Shown: positions 16,515 to 28,087, counted from the stretch's first letter. The stretch: DNA of 64,000 nt from Paractinoplanes tereljensis (GCF_016862435.1 NZ_BOMY01000050.1:1-64000), one strand, 5' to 3'. The notes: a model not told the origin generated them from the letters alone. Made by a program: numbers and translations.

Positions 16515-17594
16515 TCAGCTCTCCACGTCACCGCGGATGAAGGCCTCGACGGCGTCCTTCGCGTCGTGGTCGTTGTACTGCACCGGGGGGGACTTCATGA
16601 AGTACGACGACGCCGAGAGGATCGGGCCACCGATGCCGCGGTCCAGGGCGATCTTCGTGGCGCGCACTGCGTCGATGATCACACCGGCCGAGTTCGGCGA
16701 GTCCCACACCTCGAGCTTGAGCTCGGCGTTCAGCGGGGTGTCGCCGAACGAGCGGCCCTCGAGGCGGATGTACGCCCACTTGCGGTCGTCGAGCCACGGC
16801 ACGTGGTCCGACGGGCCGATGTGCACGTCGCTCTTGACCATCTCGTGCGGGATCTGCGAGGTCACCGACTGGGTCTTCGAGATCTTCTTGGAGACCAGGC
16901 GGTTGCGCTCCAGCATGTTCATGAAGTCCATGTTGCCGCCGAAGTTGAGCTGGTACGTGCGCAGCAGCTCGACACCGCGGTCCTCGAACAGCTTGGCCAG
17001 CGCGCGGTGCACGATCGTCGCACCGACCTGGCTCTTGATGTCGTCACCGACGATCGGCAGACCGGCGTCGATGAACTTCTGCGCCCACTCCGGGTTCGAG
17101 GCGATGAAGACCGGCAGGGCGTTGACGAAGCCGCAGCCGGCGTCGATCGCGGCCTGGGCGTAGAACTTGTCGGCCTGCTCGGAGCCCACCGGAAGGTAGG
17201 AGACGACCACGTCGACCTGAGCGTCGCGCAGCGCCTGCACCACGTCGACGGCCTCGGCCGACGACTCCTCGATGATCTCGCGGTAGTACGTGCCCAGACC
17301 GTCGAAGGTCGGTCCACGCTGGACCGTGACGCCGGTCGGCGCAACGTCGGTCAGCTTGATCGTGTTGTTCTCGCTGGCAACGATCGCCTCGGCCAGGTCC
17401 ATGCCGACCTTCTTGGCGTCCACATCGAACGCCGCTACGAACTGCACGTCGGAGACGTGGTAGTCGCCGAACTTGACGTGCATGAGACCCGGAACGCGGT
17501 CGTTCGGGTCGGCGTCCTTGTAGTACTCCACGCCCTGCACGAGGGACGAGGCGCAGTTACCCACACCGACGATGGCGACGCGGACGGAACCCAT
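16515..17594 (-). CDS. ino1: inositol-3-phosphate synthase
   Basis: A 359-residue enzyme from the ATG at 17594, chosen for the AAGGAGG site eight bases upstream. It has an NAD-binding N-terminus (VRVAIVGVGNCASSLVQGVE), DVVVSYLPVGSEQADKFYAQ, and the catalytic region GDDIKSQVGATIVHRAL with NFGGNMDFMNML. It converts glucose-6-phosphate to myo-inositol-3-phosphate, the first step towards phosphatidylinositol, PI-mannosides and mycothiol. It forms a unit with padR 20 bases upstream, the arrangement of Rv0046c-Rv0047c in Mtb. Confidence 0.95.
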   Translation of the reverse strand: MGSVRVAIVGVGNCASSLVQGVEYYKDADPNDRVPGLMHVKFGDYHVSDVQFVAAFDVDAKKVGMDLAEAIVASENNTIKLTDVAPTGVTVQRGPTFDGLGTYYREIIEESSAEAVDVVQALRDAQVDVVVSYLPVGSEQADKFYAQAAIDAGCGFVNALPVFIASNPEWAQKFIDAGLPIVGDDIKSQVGATIVHRALAKLFEDRGVELLRTYQLNFGGNMDFMNMLERNRLVSKKISKTQSVTSQIPHEMVKSDVHIGPSDHVPWLDDRKWAYIRLEGRSFGDTPLNAELKLEVWDSPNSAGVIIDAVRATKIALDRGIGGPILSASSYFMKSPPVQYNDHDAKDAVEAFIRGDVES

Positions 17595-17614
17595 CGCGTT
17601 TGCCTCCTTGTTCA

Positions 17615-18244
17615 TCACGGCCGGTCCTGATGAGGACGCGGGACTTCGGGGGATGCGTCCCTAGCCGGGTCGGCTGGGATGTCGAACGAGCCGGGGGTAG
17701 CCGGCGCGCGGCCGGAGCGCTCATTGGTAATGAGCTCTTCCAGCCATCTGACCTCGCGCTCACAGGCGTCGAGGCCATGACGTTGCAGTTCAAGCGTGTA
17801 CGCGTCGAGCCGTTCACCGGCCCGGGAGAGCACGTCGCGCAGACCCTCGCGGCGCTCCTCGATCCGCCGGCGACGGCCCTCGAGGATCCGCAGGCGGGTC
17901 GCCTGGTCGGTGCGGGAGAAGAAGGCGAAGTGCACTCCGAAGCCGGCATCGTCGTACGTCTCCGGGCCGGCCTGTGCGATCAGGTCGGCGAAGCGTTCCT
18001 TGCCTTCCGCAGTGATCTTGTAGACAACCCGGCCCCGCTTGCTGGTCATCGGGGGGATCATCGACGGATCCGACTCGGATTCCGTGATCCAGCCGGTCGC
18101 CTGCAGGCGCTTGAGCGTCGGGTAGAGCGTGCCGTAACTGATCGCAGCTCGGATTGTGCCCAGCTTGGTGGCGAGTTCCTTGCGGAGCTCGTAACCGTGC
18201 ATCGGGGTCTCCTGGAGCAGACCGAGGATCGCCAAGTCCAACAT
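17615..18244 (-). CDS. PadR family transcriptional regulator
   Basis: A 209-residue regulator with a winged helix-turn-helix at the N-terminus (LAILGLLQETPMHGYELRKE ... ISYGTLYPTLKRLQATGWI) and a helical C-terminal dimerisation region typical of the longer PadR subfamily. The start has AGGGAGGAG at about eight bases. It is 20 bases ahead of ino1, so it most likely controls ino1 and itself. A near-ideal palindromic operator lies 24 bases upstream of its start. The effector is unknown. Confidence 0.9.
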   Translation of the reverse strand: MLDLAILGLLQETPMHGYELRKELATKLGTIRAAISYGTLYPTLKRLQATGWITESESDPSMIPPMTSKRGRVVYKITAEGKERFADLIAQAGPETYDDAGFGVHFAFFSRTDQATRLRILEGRRRRIEERREGLRDVLSRAGERLDAYTLELQRHGLDACEREVRWLEELITNERSGRAPATPGSFDIPADPARDASPEVPRPHQDRP

Positions 18245-18267
18245 CCCGGCGTCTCCTCCCTGTGCCC

Positions 18268-18290
18268 CGATGTATCGGCCCGATACATCG
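18268..18290. promoter_or_regulatory. palindromic PadR operator upstream of padR-ino1
   Basis: Two perfect 11-base arms, cgatgtatcgg (18268-18278) and ccgatacatcg (18280-18290), flank one central base. The ATGTA...TACAT core is that of known PadR/LmrR operators. A -10-like TACGGT lies just upstream on the minus strand (18298-18293), so the palindrome should cover the transcription start of padR-ino1. Confidence 0.7.
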
Positions 18291-18401
18291 CTACCGTAGA
18301 TCCACGATCCGGTGGACGCAAGGAAAACGGAAAGTGTTGCCGGTTACGCAACGGCCGCGCCACGCTGTGTGATGGCTGTCGCCGCACCGGCGCGGACCGC
18401 G

Positions 18402-18407
18402 TACTCT
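18402..18407 (+). promoter_or_regulatory. leaderless -10 box of the DUF5318 gene
   Basis: TACTCT (TANNNT) ends seven bases before the ATG at 18415, and there is no Shine-Dalgarno sequence. The transcript probably begins at the start codon. Confidence 0.5.
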
Positions 18408-18414
18408 CTTCGCC

Positions 18415-18882
18415 ATGCGCACGCAGCGGCAGGTGGTCGACTACTCGCTACAGAAGCGGGCAGTGCTGCGTGACGTGCACAACGGGCGGGTCGGGACCCT
18501 TGAGGTCTGCGATGCCTCGCCGTACTTGAAAAACGCTGCTCGCTTCCACGGCGAGCCGACGGACGACCGCTGTCCGATCTGCCGCCGCGACAATCTCACT
18601 CTGGTGCACTACATCTATGGCGATGAGCTGAAGCAGTCCGCCGGACAGGCCCGCAAGTTGGCCGAGCTTCCCGTCATGGCGATGACTCTGCGTGAGTTTC
18701 AGGTCTTCGTCGTAGAGGTGTGCCGCTCCTGCGCGTGGAATCACCTGATCCAGCAGTACGTACTGGGCCGGGACGCGCTGAACGCCGACGAGCTTGATCT
18801 GGCCGAGGCGGTAGCCTCGTCCGCCGCGGGCCGCCACCGCGAGATCGGGTCGTCGTCACATCGACGGGAGGGCCGCGGATGA
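18415..18882 (+). CDS. DUF5318 family protein (Rv0049-like)
   Basis: A 155-residue protein that starts MRTQRQVVDYSLQKRAVLRD, close to Mtb Rv0049, which holds the same place before ponA1. Two CxxC pairs (RCPICRRD and EVCRSCAWNH) suggest a bound zinc ion. No membrane helix. The role is unknown. It precedes the class A PBP gene, so a cell-wall link is likely but inferred. The end of the gene overlaps a small ORF by ATGA. Confidence 0.8.
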   Translation: MRTQRQVVDYSLQKRAVLRDVHNGRVGTLEVCDASPYLKNAARFHGEPTDDRCPICRRDNLTLVHYIYGDELKQSAGQARKLAELPVMAMTLREFQVFVVEVCRSCAWNHLIQQYVLGRDALNADELDLAEAVASSAAGRHREIGSSSHRREGRG

Positions 18883-19067
18883 CGTGGCTTGATCCCTCTA
18901 CCGTGGGGACGACCCCGACCGACCCGGGCATCCAGCGCCGTATTCGGTCATTCATCACATTCGACAGGGCGGCTGCCGGGATGCAGCCCAAATCGTCCGC
19001 ACGTGGCGTTGTCGGCGGGGGCCCCTCCAGGGCTCTTTCGGCGCGCGCCACCGCGACCGAGGTGTGA
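18879..19067 (+). CDS. possible small coupled ORF between DUF5318 and the PBP gene
   Basis: A 62-codon frame (begins MTWLDPSTVGTTPTDPGIQR) whose ATG overlaps the DUF5318 stop and has GGGAGGG six bases upstream. It ends five bases before the PBP start. The start signals are good, but the peptide has no recognisable domain, so it may only be a translational bridge. The alternative is a non-coding gap. Confidence 0.35.
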   Translation: MTWLDPSTVGTTPTDPGIQRRIRSFITFDRAAAGMQPKSSARGVVGGGPSRALSARATATEV

Positions 19068-19071
19068 CCGC

Positions 19072-21744
19072 ATGAACTCGTACGGCGATTCGCAGTCTCC
19101 GCGTGCCCGGGCCAGCGTGCCCGGGTCCGGTGCCTCCGCGCCTGGTGACGAACCTTCCAGTCGTCCCGCCCCCGACGCATACCGCCGCGGAACCGGGGGG
19201 CGTGCCTCCGTCGGCGCCGCCTCGGTGGGTGCTGCCTCAGTGGGTGCCGCCTCAGTTGGCGCGGCCACTCCCGGGCGCGCCTCGGTGGGCAACGTGACCG
19301 GGTCGGCCCGGGTCGGCGCGCGCGCCTCGGTCGGGGCCGGCACCGGCTCGGTCGGCGCTCGGGCGTCGGTGGCCCGGGCCGCGGTCCGGCCAGGGCCGCC
19401 CGCTCCCCCCGGGGGTCCGGGTGGTCCGCCCACCGCGCCCTCCGGCAAGGACAAGTCCAAGGCCGCCAAGCGCCGCCGCCGCACCAACATCCTTACGGCT
19501 GCGGCGGCCGTGCTGGTCATCATGCTCGGTGCCGGCGTCGTCGGCGGCACCTACTTCTTCGATGACGTGGCGCTTCCGCCGCCGGTCACCGAGGACCAGT
19601 CGAACGTGATCCTCGACTCCAAGGGCACGGTGCTGGCCAAGCTCGGCGAGGCCAACCGCACGGTGGTGCCGGAAGAGAAGATCAACAAGGTGGTCGAGCA
19701 CGCCGTTGCCGCCGCCGAGGACAAGAACTTCTACTCGCACCACGGCATCGACATGAAGGGCATCGTCCGCGCCGCGTGGAACAACTTCACCGGTGGTGCC
19801 ACGCAGGGTGCGTCGACGATCACCCAGCAGTACGCGCGGCACGCGGCCGACCTGAAGGCCATCAGCATCAACCGGAAGCTGCGCGAGGCGGTCATCGCCC
19901 GCAAGCTCGAGTCGCAGTACAACAAAGACCAGATCATGGGCATGTACCTGAACTACGTCGACTTCGGCGAAGGCAGGTACGGCATCGAGGCCGCGGCGCA
20001 GGGCTACTTCGGCAAGTCGGTCACCACGGCCGCCGGGCAGAAGAACGCCATCACGCCGTACGAGGCTGCGGTCATCGCCTCGATCATCAAGCAGCCCTAC
20101 CCGACCGACGCGCACGCCGGTTACGACCCGAACTACAACCTCACCGACGCCAAGGCGCGGTGGGAGTACACGATGAAGAACATGCTCGACATGGGCTGGG
20201 TCACTCAGGACGTGTACAACAAGCGGGTCTACCCGAAGGTCAAGCCGCGTAACTCGGACGCCTGCAAGACCTGCGCCGAGAACAAGCCGGTCGGCATGAT
20301 CATCCGGCACGTCAAGGCCGAGCTGCTGGCGATGAACATCTCCCAGTCGGAGATCGACCAGGGTGGTCTGACCATCCAGACGACGATCGACCCGGACGTG
20401 CAGAAGGCCGCCGAGGAGGCCGGTTCGCGCAACAGCGCCGATTCGCCGATGCACGGCCGGCCCAAGTCGTACCAGGCGGCGGTGATCGGCATCGATCCGA
20501 AGACCGGGCGGGTGCTCGGTTACTACGGCGGTGACAACTCCTCCGGAACCGACTACGGCGGCTATCTCAACGGCACCGGCACCGAGATCATCGGTGGCCA
20601 GTCGCCCGGCTCGACCATGAAGATCTACACGCTGGCGGCCGGCCTCAAAGAGGGCGTCTCGTTCGACAGCGTCTGGGACGGCACGCTGAAGCGTAAGAAC
20701 GGCACGGAGATCAGCAACGCCGGCGCCGACCCGGGCAAGATCTGTAAGGGGAAGGTCAAGTACTGCGATCTGGAGACGGCGACGATCAAGTCGTACAACT
20801 TCCCGTTCTACTGGATCACCGACACCATCGGCGTGCCGAAGGTGCTGGAGGCCGCCAAGGCCGCCGGCATCCGGCACATCTACACCGACGTCAAGAAGGG
20901 CTTCCCGAACGGCGAGCAGGTCGACCTGGCCAAGACCGACGCGTCGACGTGGTCGAGCGCCGGCTACTTCGACCGTGAGGTCGGCTTCGGTCAGTACCGT
21001 GTCGTGCCGCTCGAGCACGCCGAGGGTGTGGCCACGATCGTCAACCAGGGTGTGCACCACGCGGCGCACTTCATCAAGACGGTCAAGCGGGTCGATCCCG
21101 ACAACGGCAAGTCGTCGGTGATCGGCCAGGAGAAGACCGACGGCAACCGGGTCTTCGGCGAGGCCGAGATGTCCAACCTGTCGGCCGTGATGAAGGAAAT
21201 CGTCGACGTCGACAAGCGGGATCTGCGCAACGGCCGCGAGGGCATCGCCAAGTCCGGTACCTGGGAGTACAAGGAAGGCAGCGGTGACTGCTGGTTCGTC
21301 GGCGGCATTCCGCAGCTGGCCGCGACGGTCTGGGTCGGTGGCGCCACCAACAAGGTGGAGCTCAAGGAAGCCGGCGGCGGGGACATGTTCGGTGCCGGCA
21401 CCCCGTCGCGGATCTGGAAGATGTTCATCGACTCGGTGACCAAGGCGCTGGACATGAAGCAGGAAGACTTCCCTGCTCGCCAGAAGACCGGTGACCCGGC
21501 CAAGTTCGGCAACGGTGAGAAGCCGCCGGAAGTGCCGGCCAGCGACTGCGCCTTCGCGGTCATCGGCCTCGGCTGTGACACCGGGCAGAACAACGGCCAG
21601 GACAACGGCCAGAACAACGGGAACGGCAACAACAACGGCAACAACAACGGGAACGGTAACGGCAACGGTGGTACCGACACCGGTAACACCGACCCAGGGA
21701 CCACCATCTTGCCGACTGCCGGGACACAAACCGACGGCACTTAG
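19072..21744 (+). CDS. ponA: bifunctional class A penicillin-binding protein
   Basis: The ATG at 19072 gives 890 residues. A cytoplasmic tail of about 135 residues, rich in Ala, Ser, Gly and Pro, contains four 15-base repeats (ASVGA) at 19204-19263. One membrane helix follows (residues 139-160). The glycosyltransferase (GT51) domain has AAEDKNFYSHHGIDMKG near residue 215 and GASTITQQYAR. The transpeptidase has the SxxK site SPGSTMKIYTL near residue 514, SYN in IKSYNFPF, and KSGT in place of KTGT near residue 726. The C-terminus is an Asn/Gly-rich tail. It polymerises and cross-links peptidoglycan; Mtb ponA1 lies at the same place. Confidence 0.93.
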   Translation: MNSYGDSQSPRARASVPGSGASAPGDEPSSRPAPDAYRRGTGGRASVGAASVGAASVGAASVGAATPGRASVGNVTGSARVGARASVGAGTGSVGARASVARAAVRPGPPAPPGGPGGPPTAPSGKDKSKAAKRRRRTNILTAAAAVLVIMLGAGVVGGTYFFDDVALPPPVTEDQSNVILDSKGTVLAKLGEANRTVVPEEKINKVVEHAVAAAEDKNFYSHHGIDMKGIVRAAWNNFTGGATQGASTITQQYARHAADLKAISINRKLREAVIARKLESQYNKDQIMGMYLNYVDFGEGRYGIEAAAQGYFGKSVTTAAGQKNAITPYEAAVIASIIKQPYPTDAHAGYDPNYNLTDAKARWEYTMKNMLDMGWVTQDVYNKRVYPKVKPRNSDACKTCAENKPVGMIIRHVKAELLAMNISQSEIDQGGLTIQTTIDPDVQKAAEEAGSRNSADSPMHGRPKSYQAAVIGIDPKTGRVLGYYGGDNSSGTDYGGYLNGTGTEIIGGQSPGSTMKIYTLAAGLKEGVSFDSVWDGTLKRKNGTEISNAGADPGKICKGKVKYCDLETATIKSYNFPFYWITDTIGVPKVLEAAKAAGIRHIYTDVKKGFPNGEQVDLAKTDASTWSSAGYFDREVGFGQYRVVPLEHAEGVATIVNQGVHHAAHFIKTVKRVDPDNGKSSVIGQEKTDGNRVFGEAEMSNLSAVMKEIVDVDKRDLRNGREGIAKSGTWEYKEGSGDCWFVGGIPQLAATVWVGGATNKVELKEAGGGDMFGAGTPSRIWKMFIDSVTKALDMKQEDFPARQKTGDPAKFGNGEKPPEVPASDCAFAVIGLGCDTGQNNGQDNGQNNGNGNNNGNNNGNGNGNGGTDTGNTDPGTTILPTAGTQTDGT

Positions 21745-21767
21745 CCGGATCAGCCGCTTTACCTAGG

Positions 21768-21810
21768 ACCGGCGCGCGCCCCTTTCGGGGCGGGCGCCGG
21801 TTTCTTTTTG
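21768..21810 (+). terminator. intrinsic terminator after the PBP gene
   Basis: A 15-base-pair stem with one mismatch (21768-21782 with 21787-21801, loop tttc) is followed by TTTCTTTTTG. This is a typical rho-independent terminator. Confidence 0.85.
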
Positions 21811-21876
21811 TCCCAGTGCGACCCACTGGTGAGCGGGCGTACGTCCGTTGAGGTTCTTAGGGCATGATGCGTTGTC

Positions 21877-23424
21877 ATGAGCACGCAACCGTCCGAGGAC
21901 ATTGACCGCCCCGATGGTCCTGACGCTCCGGCCACCAGCGCTCCGGCGACCGGGGACGGGTTCGTTCGTGGGCTCTCCGAGGCGATCGGCGGCCCGCTCG
22001 GCTCGCACGCCGTGCGGCCGGAAGCGCGGACCGGACGGTTCTGGACGGCGGCTCGGATCATCCTGGCGCTGACGTGCATCACGCTGGCGTTCTCCTGGGT
22101 GCAGAAGTCGCCGTGCCAGACCGGTGACTGGCAGAAGAACATTCAGTACACGCGCTTCTGCTACACCGACGTGCTCGCTCTGTACTACGCGGAGGGGCTC
22201 AACGACGGCAAGGTCCCCTACAAGGACCACGCCGTGGAATACCCGGTGGTCACCGGTTACTTCATGGGGGCGCTCGGGCTGCCGGTGCACTCGTGGGGGG
22301 TCAAGCACCCGGAGATCAACCAGGGTCAGTGGTTCTACAACGTGAACGCGCTGGTGCTCTCGGCGCTGGCGGTGATCACTGCGGCGGTGATCCTCGCGTT
22401 GCGGAGACGACGACCATGGGACGCGGCGATCTTCGCGCTATCCCCGATCATCTTCTTCACCGCGACCGTCAACTGGGACTTCCTGGCGATCGGCCTGGCC
22501 GCGGTCGGCCTCTATCTCTGGGCCAAACGACATCCGGTGTGGGCCGGCATCTTCCTGGGGCTGGGCGCGGCGGCGAAGCTGTGGCCACTGTTCATCCTCG
22601 GGCCGTTGCTGGTGCTCGCGTTGCGATCCAGGACCGTCGACAAGTGGTTCTGGGCGTTCCTGTCCACCGGCGCGACCTGGATCGCGGTCAACTTCCCGGT
22701 TTGGTACCTGTGGCACGACAGTTGGCTGCGCTTCTTCCAGCTCAACACCGAGCGGCCGATCGACTGGGGCACGCTCTGGTACGTGGGTCGATATCTGGAC
22801 GGCAAGTGGCACAGCGGCGGTGACGGCGACCAGGGTCCGTTCCAGTGGCTGAGCAACCACGTGCCCACGCTCAACTGGGTCACCTACGGGTTGTTCGGGT
22901 TGTCCTGCGTCGCGATCGGGATCCTGGCGCTCGCCGCCCCCAAGCGGCCACGCCTGGCCCAGCTCGCGTTCCTGGTCGTGGCCGCCTTCCTGATCTTCAG
23001 CAAGGTCTGGTCCCAGCAGTACGTCCTGTGGCTGCTCCCGCTGATCGTGCTGGCCCGCCCCCGCTGGGGAGCGATCATCGCCTGGACCGTGGCCGAGTTC
23101 GGCTACTTCACCGCGTTCTACGCCGAGTTGCTGGGCGCCGGTGGTAAGGCGGTGATCCCCGAGGGCACGTTCGTGCTGGCGGCGACGCTGCGTCTGGTCA
23201 CCGTCGCGGTCCTGTGCGGCCTGGTGGTCCGGGAGATCTGGCGGCCCGAGCTCGACGCGGTGCGCCAGACCTACGGCGACGAGGACCCGGACGGCGGTGT
23301 CCTCAACCGGCCGGACATCGCCGCGGTGGGCACCCTGCGCCGCCGCCTTCGCCTGGACCGCCCGAAGCCGGCCACCGCCGACGAAACCCCACCCACCCCG
23401 GAGCCGGCCGCAGCCGGCACCTGA
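21877..23424 (+). CDS. polytopic membrane glycosyltransferase-like protein (Rv0051-like)
   Basis: A 515-residue membrane protein with about ten helices between hydrophilic ends. The N-terminal 45 residues are acidic and Pro-rich; the C-terminal 60 residues are charged. The first outer loop, CQTGDWQKNIQYTRFCYTDV with YYAEGLNDGKVPYKDHAVEY, and the segment AKRHPVWAGIFLGLGAAAKL are typical of GT87/GT-C polyprenyl-phosphomannose-dependent transferases. Mtb Rv0051 follows ponA1 in the same way. A role in glycosylating lipids or wall polymers is inferred. Confidence 0.75.
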   Translation: MSTQPSEDIDRPDGPDAPATSAPATGDGFVRGLSEAIGGPLGSHAVRPEARTGRFWTAARIILALTCITLAFSWVQKSPCQTGDWQKNIQYTRFCYTDVLALYYAEGLNDGKVPYKDHAVEYPVVTGYFMGALGLPVHSWGVKHPEINQGQWFYNVNALVLSALAVITAAVILALRRRRPWDAAIFALSPIIFFTATVNWDFLAIGLAAVGLYLWAKRHPVWAGIFLGLGAAAKLWPLFILGPLLVLALRSRTVDKWFWAFLSTGATWIAVNFPVWYLWHDSWLRFFQLNTERPIDWGTLWYVGRYLDGKWHSGGDGDQGPFQWLSNHVPTLNWVTYGLFGLSCVAIGILALAAPKRPRLAQLAFLVVAAFLIFSKVWSQQYVLWLLPLIVLARPRWGAIIAWTVAEFGYFTAFYAELLGAGGKAVIPEGTFVLAATLRLVTVAVLCGLVVREIWRPELDAVRQTYGDEDPDGGVLNRPDIAAVGTLRRRLRLDRPKPATADETPPTPEPAAAGT

Positions 23425-23439
23425 CCCTCGAGCGTCAAT

Positions 23440-23474
23440 AACGGCCGCCCGCGCACCTGCGCCGGGCGGCCGTT
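23440..23474. terminator. hairpin between convergent membrane-protein genes
   Basis: A 12-base-pair stem (aacggccgcccg at 23440-23451 with cgggcggccgtt at 23463-23474) with an 11-base loop lies between the GT87-like gene and the large leftward membrane gene. TTT follows on the plus strand. Confidence 0.65.
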
Positions 23475-23523
23475 TGCATATCTTGCTTCCCACCAGGCCT
23501 CGCGGGCTTGCGCTCGGCCACCG

Positions 23524-26034
<2,511 letters not shown>

Positions 26035-26058
26035 GGTCCTCCCCAGTAACCGGGCGCG

Positions 26059-26835
26059 TCAGCGGCCCGCCCGCTCCCGCAGAAGGGCGATGTCGGCGGT
26101 CTGACCTTCGGTGCCGCCGGGCGTCTCGACGACGGCCGGAGCGCCGGAGGCCCGGATCGCGGCCACCACCAAGTCCGGGTCGATCTTGCCATTACCGAGG
26201 TTGTCGTGCCTGTCCTGCCCGGAGTCGAATCCGCCCTTCGAATCGTTGGCGTGAATCAGGTCGATGCGTCCGGTGATCGCTTTGACCCGGTCGACGATGC
26301 CGACGAGGTCTTCCCCGCCGGCGAAGGCGTGGCAGGTGTCGAGGCAGAAACCGGCGCCGAAACCGGCCACCGCTTCCCAGAGCCGGGCCAGGTCGTCGAA
26401 GCGGCGAGCGCACGCGTTGTCGCCACCGGCGGTGTTCTCGATCAGGATCGGCAGCGGCAGCCCGCCGTCCTTCTCGGCGTATTCGAAGGCCTTGCGCCAA
26501 TTGTCGAAGCCGGCCGCCAGATCGGCGTCCTTGCCGACGTGGCCGCCGTGCACGATCAGGCCTTTCGCGCCCAACTCGGCCGCGGCCCGGGCATGCGCCA
26601 TGAGCAGCTTGCGGCTCGGGATGCGGATCCGGTTGTTGGGTGAGGCGACGTTCACGATGTAGGGCGCGTGGATGTAGATGTCCACCTCGGACTCGCGCAG
26701 GGCCGCGGCATCTTCACGCGGTTTAGGCGATTTGTAACCCTGCGGGTCGGTGAGGAAGAACTGGACGGCGTCGGCACCGCGGGCGGCGGCCGCCTCCAGA
26801 GGATCGGTCGGATCAACATGAGCTCCGATGCGCAT
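26059..26835 (-). CDS. nfo: deoxyribonuclease IV (endonuclease IV family)
   Basis: A 258-residue TIM-barrel AP endonuclease starting at ATG 26835 (MRIGAHVDPTDPLEAAAARG); the frame opens further upstream but only with unrelated sequence. Zinc-site segments are IYIHAPYIVNVASPN, LIVHGGHVGKD, ILIENTAGGDN, GFCLDTCHAFAGG, LIHANDSKGGFDSGQDRHDN and VVETPG. It cleaves DNA at abasic sites. The start has no good Shine-Dalgarno sequence. It lies 24 bases before the large membrane protein gene on the same strand. Confidence 0.88.
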   Translation of the reverse strand: MRIGAHVDPTDPLEAAAARGADAVQFFLTDPQGYKSPKPREDAAALRESEVDIYIHAPYIVNVASPNNRIRIPSRKLLMAHARAAAELGAKGLIVHGGHVGKDADLAAGFDNWRKAFEYAEKDGGLPLPILIENTAGGDNACARRFDDLARLWEAVAGFGAGFCLDTCHAFAGGEDLVGIVDRVKAITGRIDLIHANDSKGGFDSGQDRHDNLGNGKIDPDLVVAAIRASGAPAVVETPGGTEGQTADIALLRERAGR

Positions 26836-26943
26836 GGGGAAGAGCCTACGACGCGGGTACGACGCTTTCGCTCCCCGCGTCACCGGCCCGCGCCGGACCT
26901 CGTTGTCCCCAATCGAGGCTTTCATCGAACTGGGAGATGGTTC

Positions 26944-27912
26944 ATGTCGCGGCAGTTCCGATACCGGATCACAGCTTTGGCGCTGGGCGGGCTGATCTTC
27001 GGGGCGCCGCTGCTGACCAACGGAACGGCGAGTGCCGAGCAGCAGGCCGAGCGTGGCCGCCAGGTGACCTTCGGTGGCGGCGGGGGGTTTGCCCTCTCCT
27101 GCCGTTCGCACCCCGACGTCGAGTCGCTGGTGATTCCGGCCGACAGCATCGTGCGGGTGGTCAACCGGACCGGCTACAACGCGCGATTGGAACTGTCCGG
27201 CGAGACCCAGGGCATGCTGCCGGACGAGGGTTCGGCCGAGGTGGTGTTCCGGCGCGGAACCACGTCGGTGACCGTCGATCCGAACTGCCCGCTCGGCGAG
27301 GACACCGCGCCGCTGCTGGTCACAGCCTCGCCGTCGGCCACCACGATGATGATGCCGGATCCGGGCCCGGTGCCCAGCGACGACAATTCGAGCAATTCGA
27401 CCACGGCGCCGTCGGGTTCGTCGGGGGCGGCCTCCGGGTCGGCGGCGGGCACGACGAAGCCGAACTCGGCGCCGGCGACGACCCGCTCCACCCGGACCGG
27501 AGCGGCTGGTCATGTCGGGGATCGGGGCCCGGCCCGGCGGACTTCGACGGCCAACCGACCCGCCAAGCCGGGCGCCGATCAAAAGATCAAGACCAAGACT
27601 CCGGCGAGTACGGCGGGGAGCGTCGATCCGGCGTTCGCGGGCATGCCTCCGGGTGACCAGAAGACGCTGGACACCGGCGTACCGACGCAGCTTGATCTGA
27701 CCCCGGCCACGCAGGATGCCGCGCTGGCGTCAGTGAGCCCGCCGCCCACCGAGATCGCCGCGGCCGAGCCGGTGGCGGCGATGGCGCCGATGAGCGAGTC
27801 CCGGCCGATCGGAATGCTCGCGGTGATCGCCGCGGTGTGCGTGATGGGAGTGGGTGCTGCGGCAATTCGGTCAATCGTGTCGCAGCGTGCAAACCGGGCA
27901 AACGTGGCGTAA
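26944..27912 (+). CDS. secreted, C-terminally membrane-anchored hypothetical protein
   Basis: The ATG at 26944 with GGGAG seven bases upstream gives 322 residues. A signal peptide (ITALALGGLIFGAPLL, cleavage near ASA-EQQ) precedes a small folded domain of about 100 residues with two cysteines (FALSCRSHP and VDPNCPLGE), which may be disulfide-bonded. A long Ser/Thr/Pro/Ala linker and a C-terminal helix (IGMLAVIAAVCVMGVGAAA) with a basic RSIVSQRANRANVA tail follow. This is the layout of a wall-spanning surface protein; I do not recognise the domain. A terminator lies about 110 bases downstream. Confidence 0.65.
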   Translation: MSRQFRYRITALALGGLIFGAPLLTNGTASAEQQAERGRQVTFGGGGGFALSCRSHPDVESLVIPADSIVRVVNRTGYNARLELSGETQGMLPDEGSAEVVFRRGTTSVTVDPNCPLGEDTAPLLVTASPSATTMMMPDPGPVPSDDNSSNSTTAPSGSSGAASGSAAGTTKPNSAPATTRSTRTGAAGHVGDRGPARRTSTANRPAKPGADQKIKTKTPASTAGSVDPAFAGMPPGDQKTLDTGVPTQLDLTPATQDAALASVSPPPTEIAAAEPVAAMAPMSESRPIGMLAVIAAVCVMGVGAAAIRSIVSQRANRANVA

Positions 27913-28025
27913 CGTAGTCGTCAACAAGCTCCGCGGGGCGGCCGCGTCCAACCTCATCGGTGTGGTCGTTCCTCCCCAGGTCCCACCCAGCGAAAGCGGA
28001 TCGGGCGCCCCGCGGCTGAAGCGAG

Positions 28026-28053
28026 AAGGACCCCGTCGGTGGACGGGGTCCTT
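28026..28053 (+). terminator. intrinsic terminator upstream of the rpsF promoter
   Basis: A 12-base-pair stem (aaggaccccgtc at 28026-28037 with gacggggtcctt at 28042-28053), loop ggtg, followed by tcgattt. It isolates the ribosomal operon from the upstream surface-protein gene. Confidence 0.75.
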
Positions 28054-28058
28054 TCGAT

Positions 28059-28087
28059 TTGGGCAGGTCGACCCGCCTGGGTATGCT
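28059..28087 (+). promoter_or_regulatory. promoter of the rpsF operon
   Basis: TTGGGC (28059-28064) and TATGCT (28082-28087) are separated by exactly 17 bases, the layout of a housekeeping promoter. Transcription should start near 28094, giving a leader of about 110 bases. Confidence 0.55.

Noticed and set aside
19252..21729. An 825-codon frame opposite the penicillin-binding protein gene
   Set aside because: Antisense shadow; composition rich in Val/Arg/Asp/His as expected from complementing GC-rich codons.
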